Shown piece by piece: positions 51,973-62,648 of a stretch of 64,000 nt of DNA (its first letter is position 1; every line of letters begins with the position of its first letter). The notes beneath the pieces are model-generated. The model was not told where the DNA came from. It did no database searches and saw nothing but the letters and a program-made list of their open reading frames with translations. Source of the stretch: Site-B1 sp963827785 (GTDB lineage: Bacteria > Bacteroidota > Bacteroidia > Flavobacteriales > Flavobacteriaceae); NCBI GenBank assembly GCA_963827785.1, contig CAWHCT010000005.1, forward strand, positions 62,001 through 126,000. Direction: 5' to 3'. A program made the translations under genes and the position numbers.

Positions 51973-52971
51973 ATGACTGAAGGTAATTTCGTAGACTATG
52001 TAAAGGTATATGTTGCTTCCGGAAATGGAGGTAAAGGCTCTACGCATTTACATAGGGAAAAATATGTAGAAAAAGGTGGTCCCGATGGAGGAGATGGTGG
52101 TCGTGGAGGTCATGTCATTATTAGAGGTAATTCCAATCTCTGGACCCTTTATCATCTAAAATTTAAAAGGCATTTTAAAGCTGGACACGGAGAACATGGT
52201 AGTAAAAGCAGAAGTACAGGCGCTGATGGGACAGATATTTACATTGATGTGCCTCTTGGAACCATAGTAAGAGACCCGGAAACAAATGACATTATTTTTG
52301 AAATTACTGAAAACGGTGAAGAGAAGATAATTTGCGAAGGAGGAATGGGCGGAAGAGGGAACTGGCATTTTAAAACCTCAACGAACCGAACACCTCGCTA
52401 TGCCCAACCGGGAATGCCACTTCAAGATAGAGACATAACTCTGGAATTAAAAGTCTTGGCAGATGTTGGACTAGTAGGGTTTCCAAATGCAGGCAAATCA
52501 ACTCTGTTATCTGTAATGACATCGGCTAAACCAAAAATAGCCGATTATGAATTTACGACCTTAAAGCCAAATTTGGGTATTGTTGAATATCGTGATTTTC
52601 AATCTTTTGTAATGGCAGATATTCCAGGGATAATTGAAGGTGCTGCAGAAGGGAAAGGTTTAGGCTATTATTTTTTAAGACACATTGAACGAAATTCTGT
52701 TTTACTGTTTTTAATTCCTGCTGATGCTGATGACATTAAAAAGCAATACGATATTCTGCTTGATGAATTACATAGATACAATCCAGAATTGTTGGATAAG
52801 GAAAGATTGATCGCAATTTCCAAAAGCGACCTTTTAGATGAAGAACTAAAAGCCGAACTTAAAGAGGAATTGGACAATAACTTACCCATTGATTACGTGT
52901 TTATTTCGTCAGTAGCTCAACAAGGTATAACGGAACTCAAAGATAAATTGTGGCAATTGCTTAATAATTGA
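51973..52971 (+). CDS. obg: GTPase Obg
   Basis: A ribosome-associated GTPase for 50S assembly and stress control. The 332-residue protein has the Gly-rich Obg fold at the N-terminus (SGNGGKGSTHLHREK, GGPDGGDGGRGGHV) and the G domain with GFPNAGKST (169-177), the DIPGIIEGA switch II region, and the specificity loop ISKSD. It ends soon after the G domain, so the variable C-terminal Obg domain is missing, the usual short form. It follows the hpt-adk gene on the same strand. Confidence 0.96.
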   Translation: MTEGNFVDYVKVYVASGNGGKGSTHLHREKYVEKGGPDGGDGGRGGHVIIRGNSNLWTLYHLKFKRHFKAGHGEHGSKSRSTGADGTDIYIDVPLGTIVRDPETNDIIFEITENGEEKIICEGGMGGRGNWHFKTSTNRTPRYAQPGMPLQDRDITLELKVLADVGLVGFPNAGKSTLLSVMTSAKPKIADYEFTTLKPNLGIVEYRDFQSFVMADIPGIIEGAAEGKGLGYYFLRHIERNSVLLFLIPADADDIKKQYDILLDELHRYNPELLDKERLIAISKSDLLDEELKAELKEELDNNLPIDYVFISSVAQQGITELKDKLWQLLNN

Positions 52972-53007
52972 TATTTGGAATAATTTTTGATAAGTTAAGA
53001 ATACAAG

Positions 53008-53013
53008 AAGGAG
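53008..53013 (+). promoter_or_regulatory. Shine-Dalgarno sequence (AAGGAG) of the lipoprotein gene
   Basis: AAGGAG lies 3 bases before the ATG at 53017. A clear Shine-Dalgarno is rare in this window. Confidence 0.5.
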
Positions 53014-53016
53014 AAA

Positions 53017-53535
53017 ATGAGATCAATAATTGCCTTAATTCTGATAGTGTTTATGAGTTCCTGCGCACCAATCTATGTCAACTATGACTATGAGAAAAAT
53101 GCAGATTTCAGCCAGTATAAAACATACAATTATTATTCAAATATAGAAACCGGTTTAAACGAACTGGATTCCAAGCGCTTGATGAATATTTTGGATATCG
53201 AAATGAAGACCAAGGGTTTTAGTTTATCTGAAACTCCAGATTTTTATATCAATATTAAGAGTCAGGAGTTTCAGGGAGTTCAGCAAAGTTCGGTGGGTGT
53301 TGGAATTGGAAGTACAGGAAGAAATTTTGGAGGTGGTCTGTCTATGGGAATTCCAATTGGTCAAACCAATATCAACCGAGAAATAATCATTGATTTTGTT
53401 GATGAAAGTAAAGTAGGTCTGTTTTGGCAGGCAGTTACTGAAACTAATTATAATCCAAAATCCACACCGGAAAGAAAAGAAGAACGCTTCAGAACACTTG
53501 TACAAAAAGTATTGAGTGGATATCCTCCACATTAA
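53017..53535 (+). CDS. DUF4136 lipoprotein
   Basis: A 172-residue exported protein. The N-terminus RSIIALILIVFMSSC is a lipoprotein signal with the lipobox Cys at residue 16. The rest matches the pattern of DUF4136: VNYDYEKNADFSQYKTYNYY near the start, then a DFYINI strand, a Gly-rich strand pair (GVGIGSTGRNFGGGLSMGIP), and FRTLVQKVLSGYPP at the end. Function unknown; probably anchored in the outer membrane or periplasm. It lies 45 bases after obg. Confidence 0.88.
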   Translation: MRSIIALILIVFMSSCAPIYVNYDYEKNADFSQYKTYNYYSNIETGLNELDSKRLMNILDIEMKTKGFSLSETPDFYINIKSQEFQGVQQSSVGVGIGSTGRNFGGGLSMGIPIGQTNINREIIIDFVDESKVGLFWQAVTETNYNPKSTPERKEERFRTLVQKVLSGYPPH

Positions 53536-53594
53536 TAGAATCAATTTCGGTATTTTCTTAACATTTTAATGTATCAGATCTTTATTTGGTTTTG

Positions 53595-53602
53595 TAACTT
53601 TG
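53595..53602 (+). promoter_or_regulatory. -7 promoter element of the SDR-DinB gene (TAACTTTG)
   Basis: TAACTTTG matches TAnnTTTG and supports ATG 53624 over an upstream TTG at 53600. Confidence 0.5.
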
Positions 53603-53623
53603 ATAAAATCAAAAACATCAATT

Positions 53624-55089
53624 ATGATATCTCTCAAAAGTAAAGTGGCACTCATTACAGGCGGTACAAAAGGAATTGGTTTTGGTGTCGCACAATCATT
53701 AATGGAACAAGGAGTTAACGTGGCAATAACAGGTAGAAATGTTTTATCTGCACAGGACGCTGCTAAACAATTGAATGACCAGTGTAGTACTAATGCCAAA
53801 GCAATAGGATTTGAAGCTGATGTTAGAACGCTCGAAAGCCAAACACAAGCTGTGAATGAGGTCATAAAGAACTTCAATCAATTGGATTTTGTTATTGCTA
53901 ATGCAGGACTAGGCCATTTTGGAAGTATTGAGGAACTTACCTCGAAGCAATGGAATGAAGTAATCGACACCAATCTTACTGGAGTCTTCAATTCAATAAA
54001 GGCGAGTGTTGATGAACTTAAAAAAACTAAAGGATATTTTATTACTATCTCGAGTTTAGCAGGTACAAATTTTTTTGCAGGAGGTTCTGCTTATAATGCA
54101 AGTAAATTTGGAGTTACCGGATTTACACAAGCTGTAATGTTAGATCTTAGGAAATATGGAATTAGAGTAAGTACCATTATGCCCGGATCTGTATCGACGT
54201 ATTTTAATGCAAACGAGCCGGGTGACAAAGATGCCTGGAAAATACAGATTGAGGATATTGGTGAATTGGTGGTAGATCTGTTAAAAATGAATTCAAGAAC
54301 CTTACCAAGTAAAATTGAAGTACGACCAACAATGCCTCCATTTATTGAAAACGACAAGGGGGATTTTGAAAAAGTTAAAATTGATAACCCAAGTTTTGAG
54401 AATAAAGTTTTAAATGAAATTATTCCAAAATGGAGTCAGGGTATTTCAAAAGGTAAGATTGTAAAAGTTAAAGAGTATAAGGTTACATCTGCCACAGATT
54501 CAACCGATGGCAAATCCGGACTATTAATAGAAGGTAGTGGAATTGAACCAGAAATTAATTCATTCGGAGATGTAGAAGGCGCTACTCCGCAAATTGGAGC
54601 TATGATTTCTATGTTGGAAGATTTAAAAAGTAGAGTTGAAAGTACCGTAAAATCAATGTCTCAATATGAATTAGATCATTTGCACGATGAAAAAGCAAAC
54701 AGAATAGGAACATTAATTATGCATTTAGCAGCAGCCGAAAAATATTATCAGGTATTTACTTTTGAAGGTCGAGGTTTTAATGATGAAGAAAAAGAATTAT
54801 GGGAAGATGCCTTAAATTTAGACCAGGCTGGGCGGGATAAATTTAAAGGTCATGAAGTTAATTACTATTTAGATATTTATAATGAAGTAAGGGCTAAGAC
54901 AATTGAAGAATTAAAGAAAAGGGATGATGAATGGTTTGCAGAGATACAGCCTAGTTATGATGTAAGTAACCATTATTGTTGGTTCCATGTTATGGAACAC
55001 CAATCAAGTGACTAGGCCAAATATTGTTTTTAAAGAAACGTATTCCACCAGAAAAGGAAATAAAAATAGAAAGTAAAATTAAAAATTAA
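53624..55089 (+). CDS. SDR-DinB chimeric protein (C-terminal frameshift)
   Basis: A single frame joins two unrelated families. Residues 1-239 (from ATG 53624) form a complete classical SDR: ITGGTKGIGFG, ANAGLGHFG, ISSLAGTNFF and YNASKFG, ending with SKIEVRPTMPP, which is where SDRs of this group normally stop. At about 54340 it runs on into a DinB-family domain: VLNEIIPKWSQG, IEPEINSFGDVEGATPQIGAMISMLEDLK, LIMHLAAAEKYYQ and CWFHVMEHQ with likely metal-binding His. The DinB part lacks the signal peptide or start expected of a separate gene. The frame stops at 55015, but one base added after 55012 continues with LGQILFLKKRIPPEKE to 55089, the normal DinB end. The join may be a deletion or an assembly artefact. 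Confidence 0.82.
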
Positions 55090-55108
55090 CTAATTAAATA
55101 AGTTTAAT

Positions 55109-55147
55109 AAAACCCTATCAAAACTTAGATTCAGAGAGGGTTTTTAT
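55109..55147. terminator. Bidirectional terminator between SDR-DinB and A2M genes
   Basis: The inverted repeat AAACCCT/AGGGTTT encloses about 20 bases and has T runs on both exits. It separates two convergent genes. Confidence 0.7.
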
Positions 55148-55149
55148 TA

Positions 55150-58100
55150 TTAATTTACTATTATCCTTAGGCCTTTACTATGACTACTAAATTCAGGGGC
55201 ATACATACTTTGTATGGTTGTAATTCCGTTGCTCATATTTCCGGCATTGTTAACACGTAGATCGTATTCAAAAACAAAGACACCTTTAGGTAAATAATCA
55301 AAAAAGAAGTTTGTAGAAGCATCTTTAGTGCTTTCATAATAACCCAAGCCATCTTGCCATTTGTATTGCGATAATACATTAATAGGCTCCAATCCTGATG
55401 CTCTCATATCTTTCATATGAACAAATTCCATAGGTCGGTCGCTTCTTAATTCAATTCGCACTCTTACCAGATCACCAACATTTAATTTGGTGGCAGTCAG
55501 TAACTTCAGATAATTCTTCACCTAAATCGGTGTTATTTTTAAGGAACAGTTTTTTCTTCAATTTAAGAGGTGTTTCAGCGGAAGTAATTTTATCCAAGTC
55601 CTCAAAATATTGCCAGTATAAACTTCCCCAGGCAATGCCTTTTCCTTTTTTAGTGATTTTTACATTAGCCATTTCAGGTTTAATTTCATCGGTTTTCCAG
55701 GAAGTTTTATAATAGCCTGTTCCGGCTTCTACTTTTACATTTTCCAGTTTTGAAGGAGAAATAGGCTCGCTTCCTAAAACCACATCAACCATATCAGTTA
55801 CACTTAACCAATCACTTCCTTGTAATAATAATGCATAAACAGCTTCTGTAGTAGCTTTAGTGGTTTTCCACTGATTGGTTTGTTTGTTCTTTAATAACCA
55901 GATCTTTAAGTTATCAATGGTTTCTGTGTTGTTTTCAATTTCGGAAAATGCCTCTATCAATAAGGCTTGCGTTTCAATTGGTGCCTGATACCAGTACCAG
56001 GAATTGGTATTCGCTTTCCAATACATACCTAATTCTTCAGAAGTGATGCTATTCTCTTTTAAAGATTTCAATATTTTAGCTGATGTTGTTTTGTCATCCA
56101 TTCTATCAGTCACTAAAGCCATTAATCCTTTGGCATATAAGCTACGACTTAACCAATATTTTTTGATTTGGGTATGATAATAAGCTGTTATCTCTTCAAC
56201 TTCTTTCGTTTTTTTAATTTCCGGATAAAAGCTTCGCATGTATAAATAGTGTAATTGCGTGTAACTTAAATGATCTAAGCTTAAGTCCACATCTTTATCA
56301 TATTTTCTGATGTCTTTATATTCCTGAACAAATTCAGCATCTAAATAATTGATAGCTCCTTGTATCATACTTTCTTGGTCGCTGACCGAAGTCGAACCGA
56401 CATTAAGATGCTTCAAATGACCAAAACCAGTTATAATATGTTGCGTGATGTATCTGTTTGCTCGTCCACCATTAAACCACGACCAGGCGCCTGAAGACAT
56501 CTGACCTTGCCTTAGTTTACGAATAGCCGATTGAAGCTCGTTATTCATTTTGTTGATGTCGAATAACAAGGCGATACGTTTCTTTTGTTCGGTTTCACTT
56601 TGTGCGTCGCGCAACCATGGAGTTTCCTGGATTAACAAGGATTTTAACTCCTGATTCTTCTCTAAGTTGCTCAATAAGGCATCTGTATTTTTCCATTGAT
56701 TAAAAACCTCCTGGATTCTCGGGTTGCTATTAGCGATATGACTTGCTAAAGCATTCGCATAATAACGAGAGAAAATCTGTTCATTGCATTCGTGCGGGAA
56801 CTCCATTAAGTAAGGCAATGCCTGAACAGCATACCAAGCAGGATTGCTTGTCATTTCTAAAGTAAGGTTGTGATGTTTGAGCGTAGTCGAAGACAAATTT
56901 TTTAATTTATCCAAAGTGAATGTCTTGGTTTGATTGCTTCTAATCCACATCGGCAATGTTTCGGTTACTAACATTCTGTTTGTTAAGACAGGTAATGCGC
57001 TTTGTTCACCATCACTAAAATCGCCTGCTTTTGCAATGATTTTATATTGCACTGCTTGCACATTATCTGGAATAGACAAATTCCATGAAACTTGTGTATT
57101 TCCTTTGGCGTCAACATTAAATCCCACTCTGTCAGTTCCTGACATCTCTCCCGAAGGGAGAGAATTACTCGAACTAATTATTAACTTTTTGGAAATGTCC
57201 TTTCCAGTCAAGGCATCAAACAATTGTAAAACAGCTTGTCCAGATAAATCTTTATCTGAAATATTAGCAATCTTGCTACTAATGGTTATCTGGTCACCTT
57301 GACGTAAAAAACGAGGCGCATTAGGTATAACCATGAGTTCTTTTTGAGTAACTGCCTCTAAAGTTGAGGTTTTGCTTTCAAGTGTCTTAGTATGAGCCAA
57401 TAATTGTAATTTCCACTTGGTCAAAGCTTCTGGAGTTGTAAAACTGAAACTCACATTGCCTTCTTTATCTGTTTGTAATTGCGGAAAGAAAAAGGCAGTT
57501 TCCTCAAGGTTTTTTCGGATTTGGACGCCTTCTGTTTCCAGATTGTCTTCATTTTTTGGAGGAGCAGGAGGAGATTGAAGTTGTTCCGTAATTGGGATTT
57601 CTCCATTAGCATTTACATCTTTAGAATTACCAATTACTATCTCGTCTAAATTATTTTCAGAAGCAGGCATAGCCATTTCTTCAAGTTCTACAGCGTCGTA
57701 TTGAATGTTTACTCCAGATACCTCACCTCTCATCCTTCTCATTAGCATTGGCTGTCCATATCCAAAATGCAATCCAAACCAATTCAATTGGTCATAGCCT
57801 TGTTGTGGATAGCCTCTGTAATTGTTATGTTGGTTGTAGATTCTAAATCCGCCTTGCCCAAAACTATTACCTGCATTTTTGCGATTTCCTGAATAATAAA
57901 TAGGCTTGTTTATTGGATTAAAACTCCAGCTGTGAGGCTTGAATTGATCTAACGACGCATCGTACATACTAGCTAACAATTCGGCACTTACTCTATCGCC
58001 TTTTGGACCTTTAATTTTAAAACTCCAGGTTTCATCTGCTCCTGGTTCCAGTTTGTCTCTAAACGTTAGTGTTTCAATCTCCAGATCGGTTTTTGGATAT

Positions 58101-61100
58101 GGAACAAAAATTGGATTTGTTCCGGATTGAAAACTGTTGAATGCCGCAAAACTGAAGTGTACAGCAAATCCACCAATATCTTTAGTTAGTTACAGGAATT
58201 CGAATTAGTTTTTTGTTGTTGTTGAGGTTGAACTTATAACTATTGATGATCTTATGATCTTTTTCAACATCTACAAAAACAGTGATGTTGTTTGCTGCAG
58301 ATGCTATGGTTAATTCAACTATTTCATTAGGATTGTATTCCTTTTTATTTGTGGTAATGCTGAATAGTTGTTTGTCTGCAAGTACATCATCTTTTTCACT
58401 GAACAAAGTAGTTCTGGTTTGATCTTTCACCAACTGGCCAAATTTATCTTTACTTTCCAGTTCGACAATATATTGCCCGGATTCCCATTTTTTAATACTT
58501 CCAAGTTCTACTTCTTTAGATTTGTTAGAATCAAATTTTTCAGAGAACACTAGTTCTCCTTTTTTCCAGTTCTTACTGTCATCTTCACCATTATAAGCAT
58601 CATGTGGAAACAACTTATTGAATTCACTTTCAGAAAATTCCTGATAATCCGGAGCAGACCAAGGACGAGGTCTTAACACCTTATTTGGTGCTAGTAATTT
58701 GTATATATTCACCACACCTTTAGCTGGTGCAAATTCTCCATTCAGGTTTTTGGTATCGATTGTTAGTTGGTGGACTTTCTTTGTTTTATCCAATTTATTA
58801 TCAATATTAATATTGGCAATTAGAGCATGATACCCAACATTTATAATAGTTGTTGCACTTCTGGTTTCACCATTTAAATCGGTTACATCGGCAATAACTT
58901 CATAATTAAAAACAGGTAAGGATGTTCTATCAACGCTTTCATCTGGTATTGCCTTAAAAGTAATTTCAAATTTACCTTTGTTGTTAGTAGATGATTCTCC
59001 ATGAGCTATTTCCTGTGGTTCACTTGTAAACCAGGGACGGTACCAATAATACCAAGGTGGATATTGCACTTTTCTGTGGACTCTGTAAACCACCTTGGCG
59101 TCAGTAATATTGCTGCCGGCAAAAGCAAGTGCTTCTCCTTTTACAGTCACGCTGTCGTTGACTTTAAAAGTTTCTGTTATTGGATTGAATTTGGTTTCAA
59201 ACTTTGGGCGTTTGTATTCTTCAACTGAGAAGTAAGTTCTGGTATCTATATCGATTCCACCAGATTCAGCATCAAATTCTATATGATACTGACCGGTTAA
59301 ACCATCATTTGGTAAAATAAACTCACCAGTTACAGAACCAAATTGATTAGTCTTTAATTCTAACTCTTTTATTTCGTCGTCGTTTGAATTATAAAGAAGT
59401 ACATTTATTAATTCATTTTCTATAACAGATGATTTACCGTTTGAAGATTGCATCGCAATCGCTTTAAAATAAACCGTTTGTCCAGGTCTGTAGATGCTTC
59501 TGTCTGTAAATAGGAATCCTTTATATGTGTCCTTGGCTTTGCGTTCTTTATGAAGTTTGTTTATGTAGTAATAACCAAAATATGCTTTTTCATTGTTGTG
59601 AGTGACTTCAATTCTCACATTGGTCAATCTGCTGTTATCTTTCTTAATGATAACTTTTCCATTCTCGTCAGTAACCAGATTTTTGGTTTCAAAACTGTCT
59701 CTGTAATTTTTTTGATAGCTGATTTTTACTTTGGCTTCAACTATAGGTGAACCATTGTTTCGGTTGATTATTTGATAGGTGTTTTTATCATTTTCAGCTT
59801 GTTCAACCAAGGCAAAATTGGTTACCTGTATGGTTTTGAATGCATTAATAGAACTGTCCTTTGCTTGAGAATGGATTAGATAAATTCCATTGTTCAATTT
59901 TGGAAATAAGATTTCTGTGGAATGATTTTGATAATCTTTTTCATCACGTAAATTACTTTGCCAATGCGTTGTAACATCTAATTCTTTAATAAATTTTAAT
60001 TTTTCGTTTTCACGATGTGTTCCAAAGAATTGGTCAAATTGGCTTTTGGTTAATTTATATACCTTAAAATCAAGCTGATTCAGGTTTTTATAGCTTACCA
60101 AAATCCTTGAGTGCTTCTGAATTGGCAAGAAATTTTCAGCAGTAAGTTGCAGTTGTTCTTGAAGAATATGTTCCTTAAGAACGACACATTTTTCGGCACC
60201 TTTGCTTTTTGGGAATTGTTCAATGACTGAATTACAAAGTTCATAGGCTTCTTTGGTTTTCCAGCGAACATCTACTTTGGATTTTGGATTGTATTGCAAT
60301 CCTTGTTGATTATAGATAGATGCAATCTCAAATTGGTATAAGCCCGATACTTCGGATGATTCATTCTGCTTAACTTCATTTTTTAAGGCTTCTATGAAGA
60401 CGTTTTCTTTATCATTAAAAGTTGCATATTGTTTAACAAACAGTAAGCGTTCAATATTTACATCTGCTAATGCAGAAGCATCTTTATCTTTTAAATGAAA
60501 TTGAATGAGATCCTGATAGATCTTCAATGCATTCAGTTGTAAGGAAGTAGAATCTTTCGAATCAATTTTCAACCTAGAAAATGTATTAGCATCAGTTAAG
60601 AATTCTGGATTATCAATTTCGAATTTATAGGCAGGTTTTGTAATGCTAGTTTCATTGGTCTTATAAAAATCCAATGCGTTATGATTTAAAAAATCATATA
60701 ATGTTGGTCTGAAAAGTTTAGAATCGTTTTGAGTGATTAGAATGTCATTAAAAGCACTTAATTTTTGCAGCTGTAGCAACAATCCACTTTCTAACGATTT
60801 CTGAAAATGGAGATGCACTTCATCAAATAAAGTTTGCAAATCCCAGGTCCTGAAATCTTCAGCATCAACTTTCTCTTCTGTATTGGTTCGGTTATAAAAT
60901 TTATATCTGTTTTGTTGAAAATATTGCCAGTACAAATTAGCCAGAACACTCTCCAGAATATTCTTAGTTGGGAATTTGCTTTTTGCAATTTCCTCTTTAA
61001 AATCATTTACAATATTCAATTGAGCATCCTCCTCAAGAGTTAAAACAAAATTGCTTTTATACATCAGGGATTTAACTATTTGAGGCGAATTGTTATCAAC

Positions 61101-61274
61101 CTTGGCTTTTTTAGCGATATCTTCAACCACTTGTAGAGCCGATTTAGGCAAACCATCCTGTTCAAGCTTTTCAACTTCATTCCATAGTTTGGAGTAATTA
61201 TTGTATAATGGATCTTGAGCTAAAGACATATTGGTAATTAAAATGATGATTATAAAAGAAATGAGCTTTTTCAT
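55150..61274 (-). CDS. Alpha-2-macroglobulin family protein (two frameshifts)
   Basis: A very large exported protein of about 2,040 residues, thought to trap proteases at the cell surface or in the periplasm. The start at 61274 gives a Sec signal (KKLISFIIIILITNMSLAQ). The N-terminal third is helical and family-specific. Macroglobulin domains follow (GFLFTDRSIYRPGQTVYFKAIAM; YHIEFDAESGG). The A2M core includes FSFTTPEALTKWKLQLLAHT, and the thioester motif CNEQ lies within FPHECNEQIFS (Cys codon 56786-56788). An alpha-helical thioester domain and a receptor-like C-terminal domain end the protein. One extra base near 58185 and one indel near 55510 shift the frame, and sequence similarity to the family continues across both. 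No penicillin-binding protein 1C gene is adjacent. Confidence 0.9.
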
Positions 61275-61415
61275 TGGAAATGATTTATACTCTAATAAAT
61301 TTGCAAATTGTGCGTTATTTTATACTGATTAAAGTTAAACGCTTTTGTTGAGTAATTCAAGGAGAGGATATCAAAAAGAATACCAAAAGAACAGTTTTTA
61401 AAATTATAATTAATT

Positions 61416-61423
61416 TAGATTTG
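61416..61423 (+). promoter_or_regulatory. -7 promoter element of the TPR gene (TAGATTTG)
   Basis: TAGATTTG matches TAnnTTTG and ends 22 bases before GTG 61446. Confidence 0.5.
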
Positions 61424-61445
61424 CATTCCTAAAGATTTAAAAAAA

Positions 61446-62402
61446 GTGAAACAAATATTCTGCTTTTTCATACTTTTTTCTATCCATTCAATGGCACAAA
61501 GCAGCTTTGAAGAAGCCAGATCATTATTTATAAATAATGATTTTAAGGCAGCAGAACCATTGTTAATATCCCATCTTTCTGCTAATCCTAAGGATCAAAA
61601 TACAATTGAATATTTGGGTGATATTGCAGGACATAAAAAACTATGGGATAGAGCAATTGACTATTATAGGACACTGGTTGAATTAGATGAGAATAATGCG
61701 AATTATCACTATAAATATGGAGGTGTTTTGGGTATGAAAGCTATGGAGTCCAATAAGATCAGGGCTTTAACAATGATTGGAGACATCAGGAATTCATTTC
61801 TCAAAGCAGCAGAATTGGATCCGCAACATATAGATGTTCGCTGGGCTTTAGTTGAATTTTACATACAATTACCGGGAATAATAGGCGGAAGTGAAAAGAA
61901 AGCAATTGAATATGCCAATGAGCTTGAAAATTTATCTCCTGTCGATGGTTATTTATCAAAAGGTTATATAGCGGAATATAGCAATAGACCTAAAGATGCC
62001 GAGATGTATTATAAAAAAGCTGTTAATTTAGGAGGGTCTATTACTTGTTATCAAAAGTTAACCAACCTATACGAGAATACGACCAAAGAACCCGAAAAAG
62101 CTATTGCTGTTATTGAAGAAGCTCAAGTTAAGCATCAGCGTAATGCCCTTCATTATCAGTTAGGAAAGGTAAGTGCACAATATAACACACAGCTTGACAA
62201 AGGAATTAGTTGTCTGGAAAAGTATATCAAAAACCATTCACCAAATGATGGCGTACCTAAATCTTGGGCATACTATCGATTGGCTCAAATCTACAAACAT
62301 AAAGGCAATAAAGATCAGGCCATGAAACACATAGATCAAGCCCTGTCTGAAACCGATTTAAAACCTTTTAAACAGGAAAAAGATCATATTTTAAATATGT
62401 AG
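61446..62402 (+). CDS. Exported tetratricopeptide-repeat protein
   Basis: A 318-residue protein starting at GTG 61446, with signal peptide MKQIFCFFILFSIHSMAQ. The mature part is a series of TPR helices: ARSLFINNDFKAAEPLL, WDRAIDYYRTLVELDENNANYHYKYG, IRNSFLKAAELDPQHIDVRWALVEFY, DAEMYYKKAVNLGGS and YRLAQIYKHKGNKDQAMKHI. Eight or so repeats fill nearly the whole chain, so it is a protein-binding scaffold. No enzyme domain or lipobox is seen. It is divergent from the A2M gene; a shared role is not shown. Confidence 0.88.
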   Translation: MKQIFCFFILFSIHSMAQSSFEEARSLFINNDFKAAEPLLISHLSANPKDQNTIEYLGDIAGHKKLWDRAIDYYRTLVELDENNANYHYKYGGVLGMKAMESNKIRALTMIGDIRNSFLKAAELDPQHIDVRWALVEFYIQLPGIIGGSEKKAIEYANELENLSPVDGYLSKGYIAEYSNRPKDAEMYYKKAVNLGGSITCYQKLTNLYENTTKEPEKAIAVIEEAQVKHQRNALHYQLGKVSAQYNTQLDKGISCLEKYIKNHSPNDGVPKSWAYYRLAQIYKHKGNKDQAMKHIDQALSETDLKPFKQEKDHILNM

Positions 62403-62414
62403 TTTTAGGCGTTC

Positions 62415-62530
62415 CCTGTTCCTGAAACACCTTGCCTGCGGCAGGCAGAAGTTCAGAATGAACAGGTCGCGCTTTCGCAAGTCGCTTTTTTGTCATTAAC
62501 TACTCATGAGCTCGAGGAGACAAAAAGAGC
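62415..62530. repeat. Cluster of nested inverted repeats before mpl
   Basis: The gap 62403-62648 has no gene. A nested hairpin spans 62415-62466: CCTGTTC pairs with GAACAGG, CTGAA with TTCAG, and the inner arm GCCTGC with GCAGGC. A second one spans 62485-62528, where CTTTTTTGTC pairs with GACAAAAAG around palindromes CTCATGAG and GAGCTC. It resembles an intergenic repeat element rather than a simple terminator, though a T run at 62486-62491 follows the first hairpin. Confidence 0.65.
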
Positions 62531-62648
62531 TTCAACAAATTGCTCAATCGCTAACGCAAACCGAAAATAGTTAAACTTCTGACTTTGATCTTTCAACTTC
62601 AAGCACTAATTATTTGGAATTTGGGAATTGTAGTTTGATATTTGTTTA

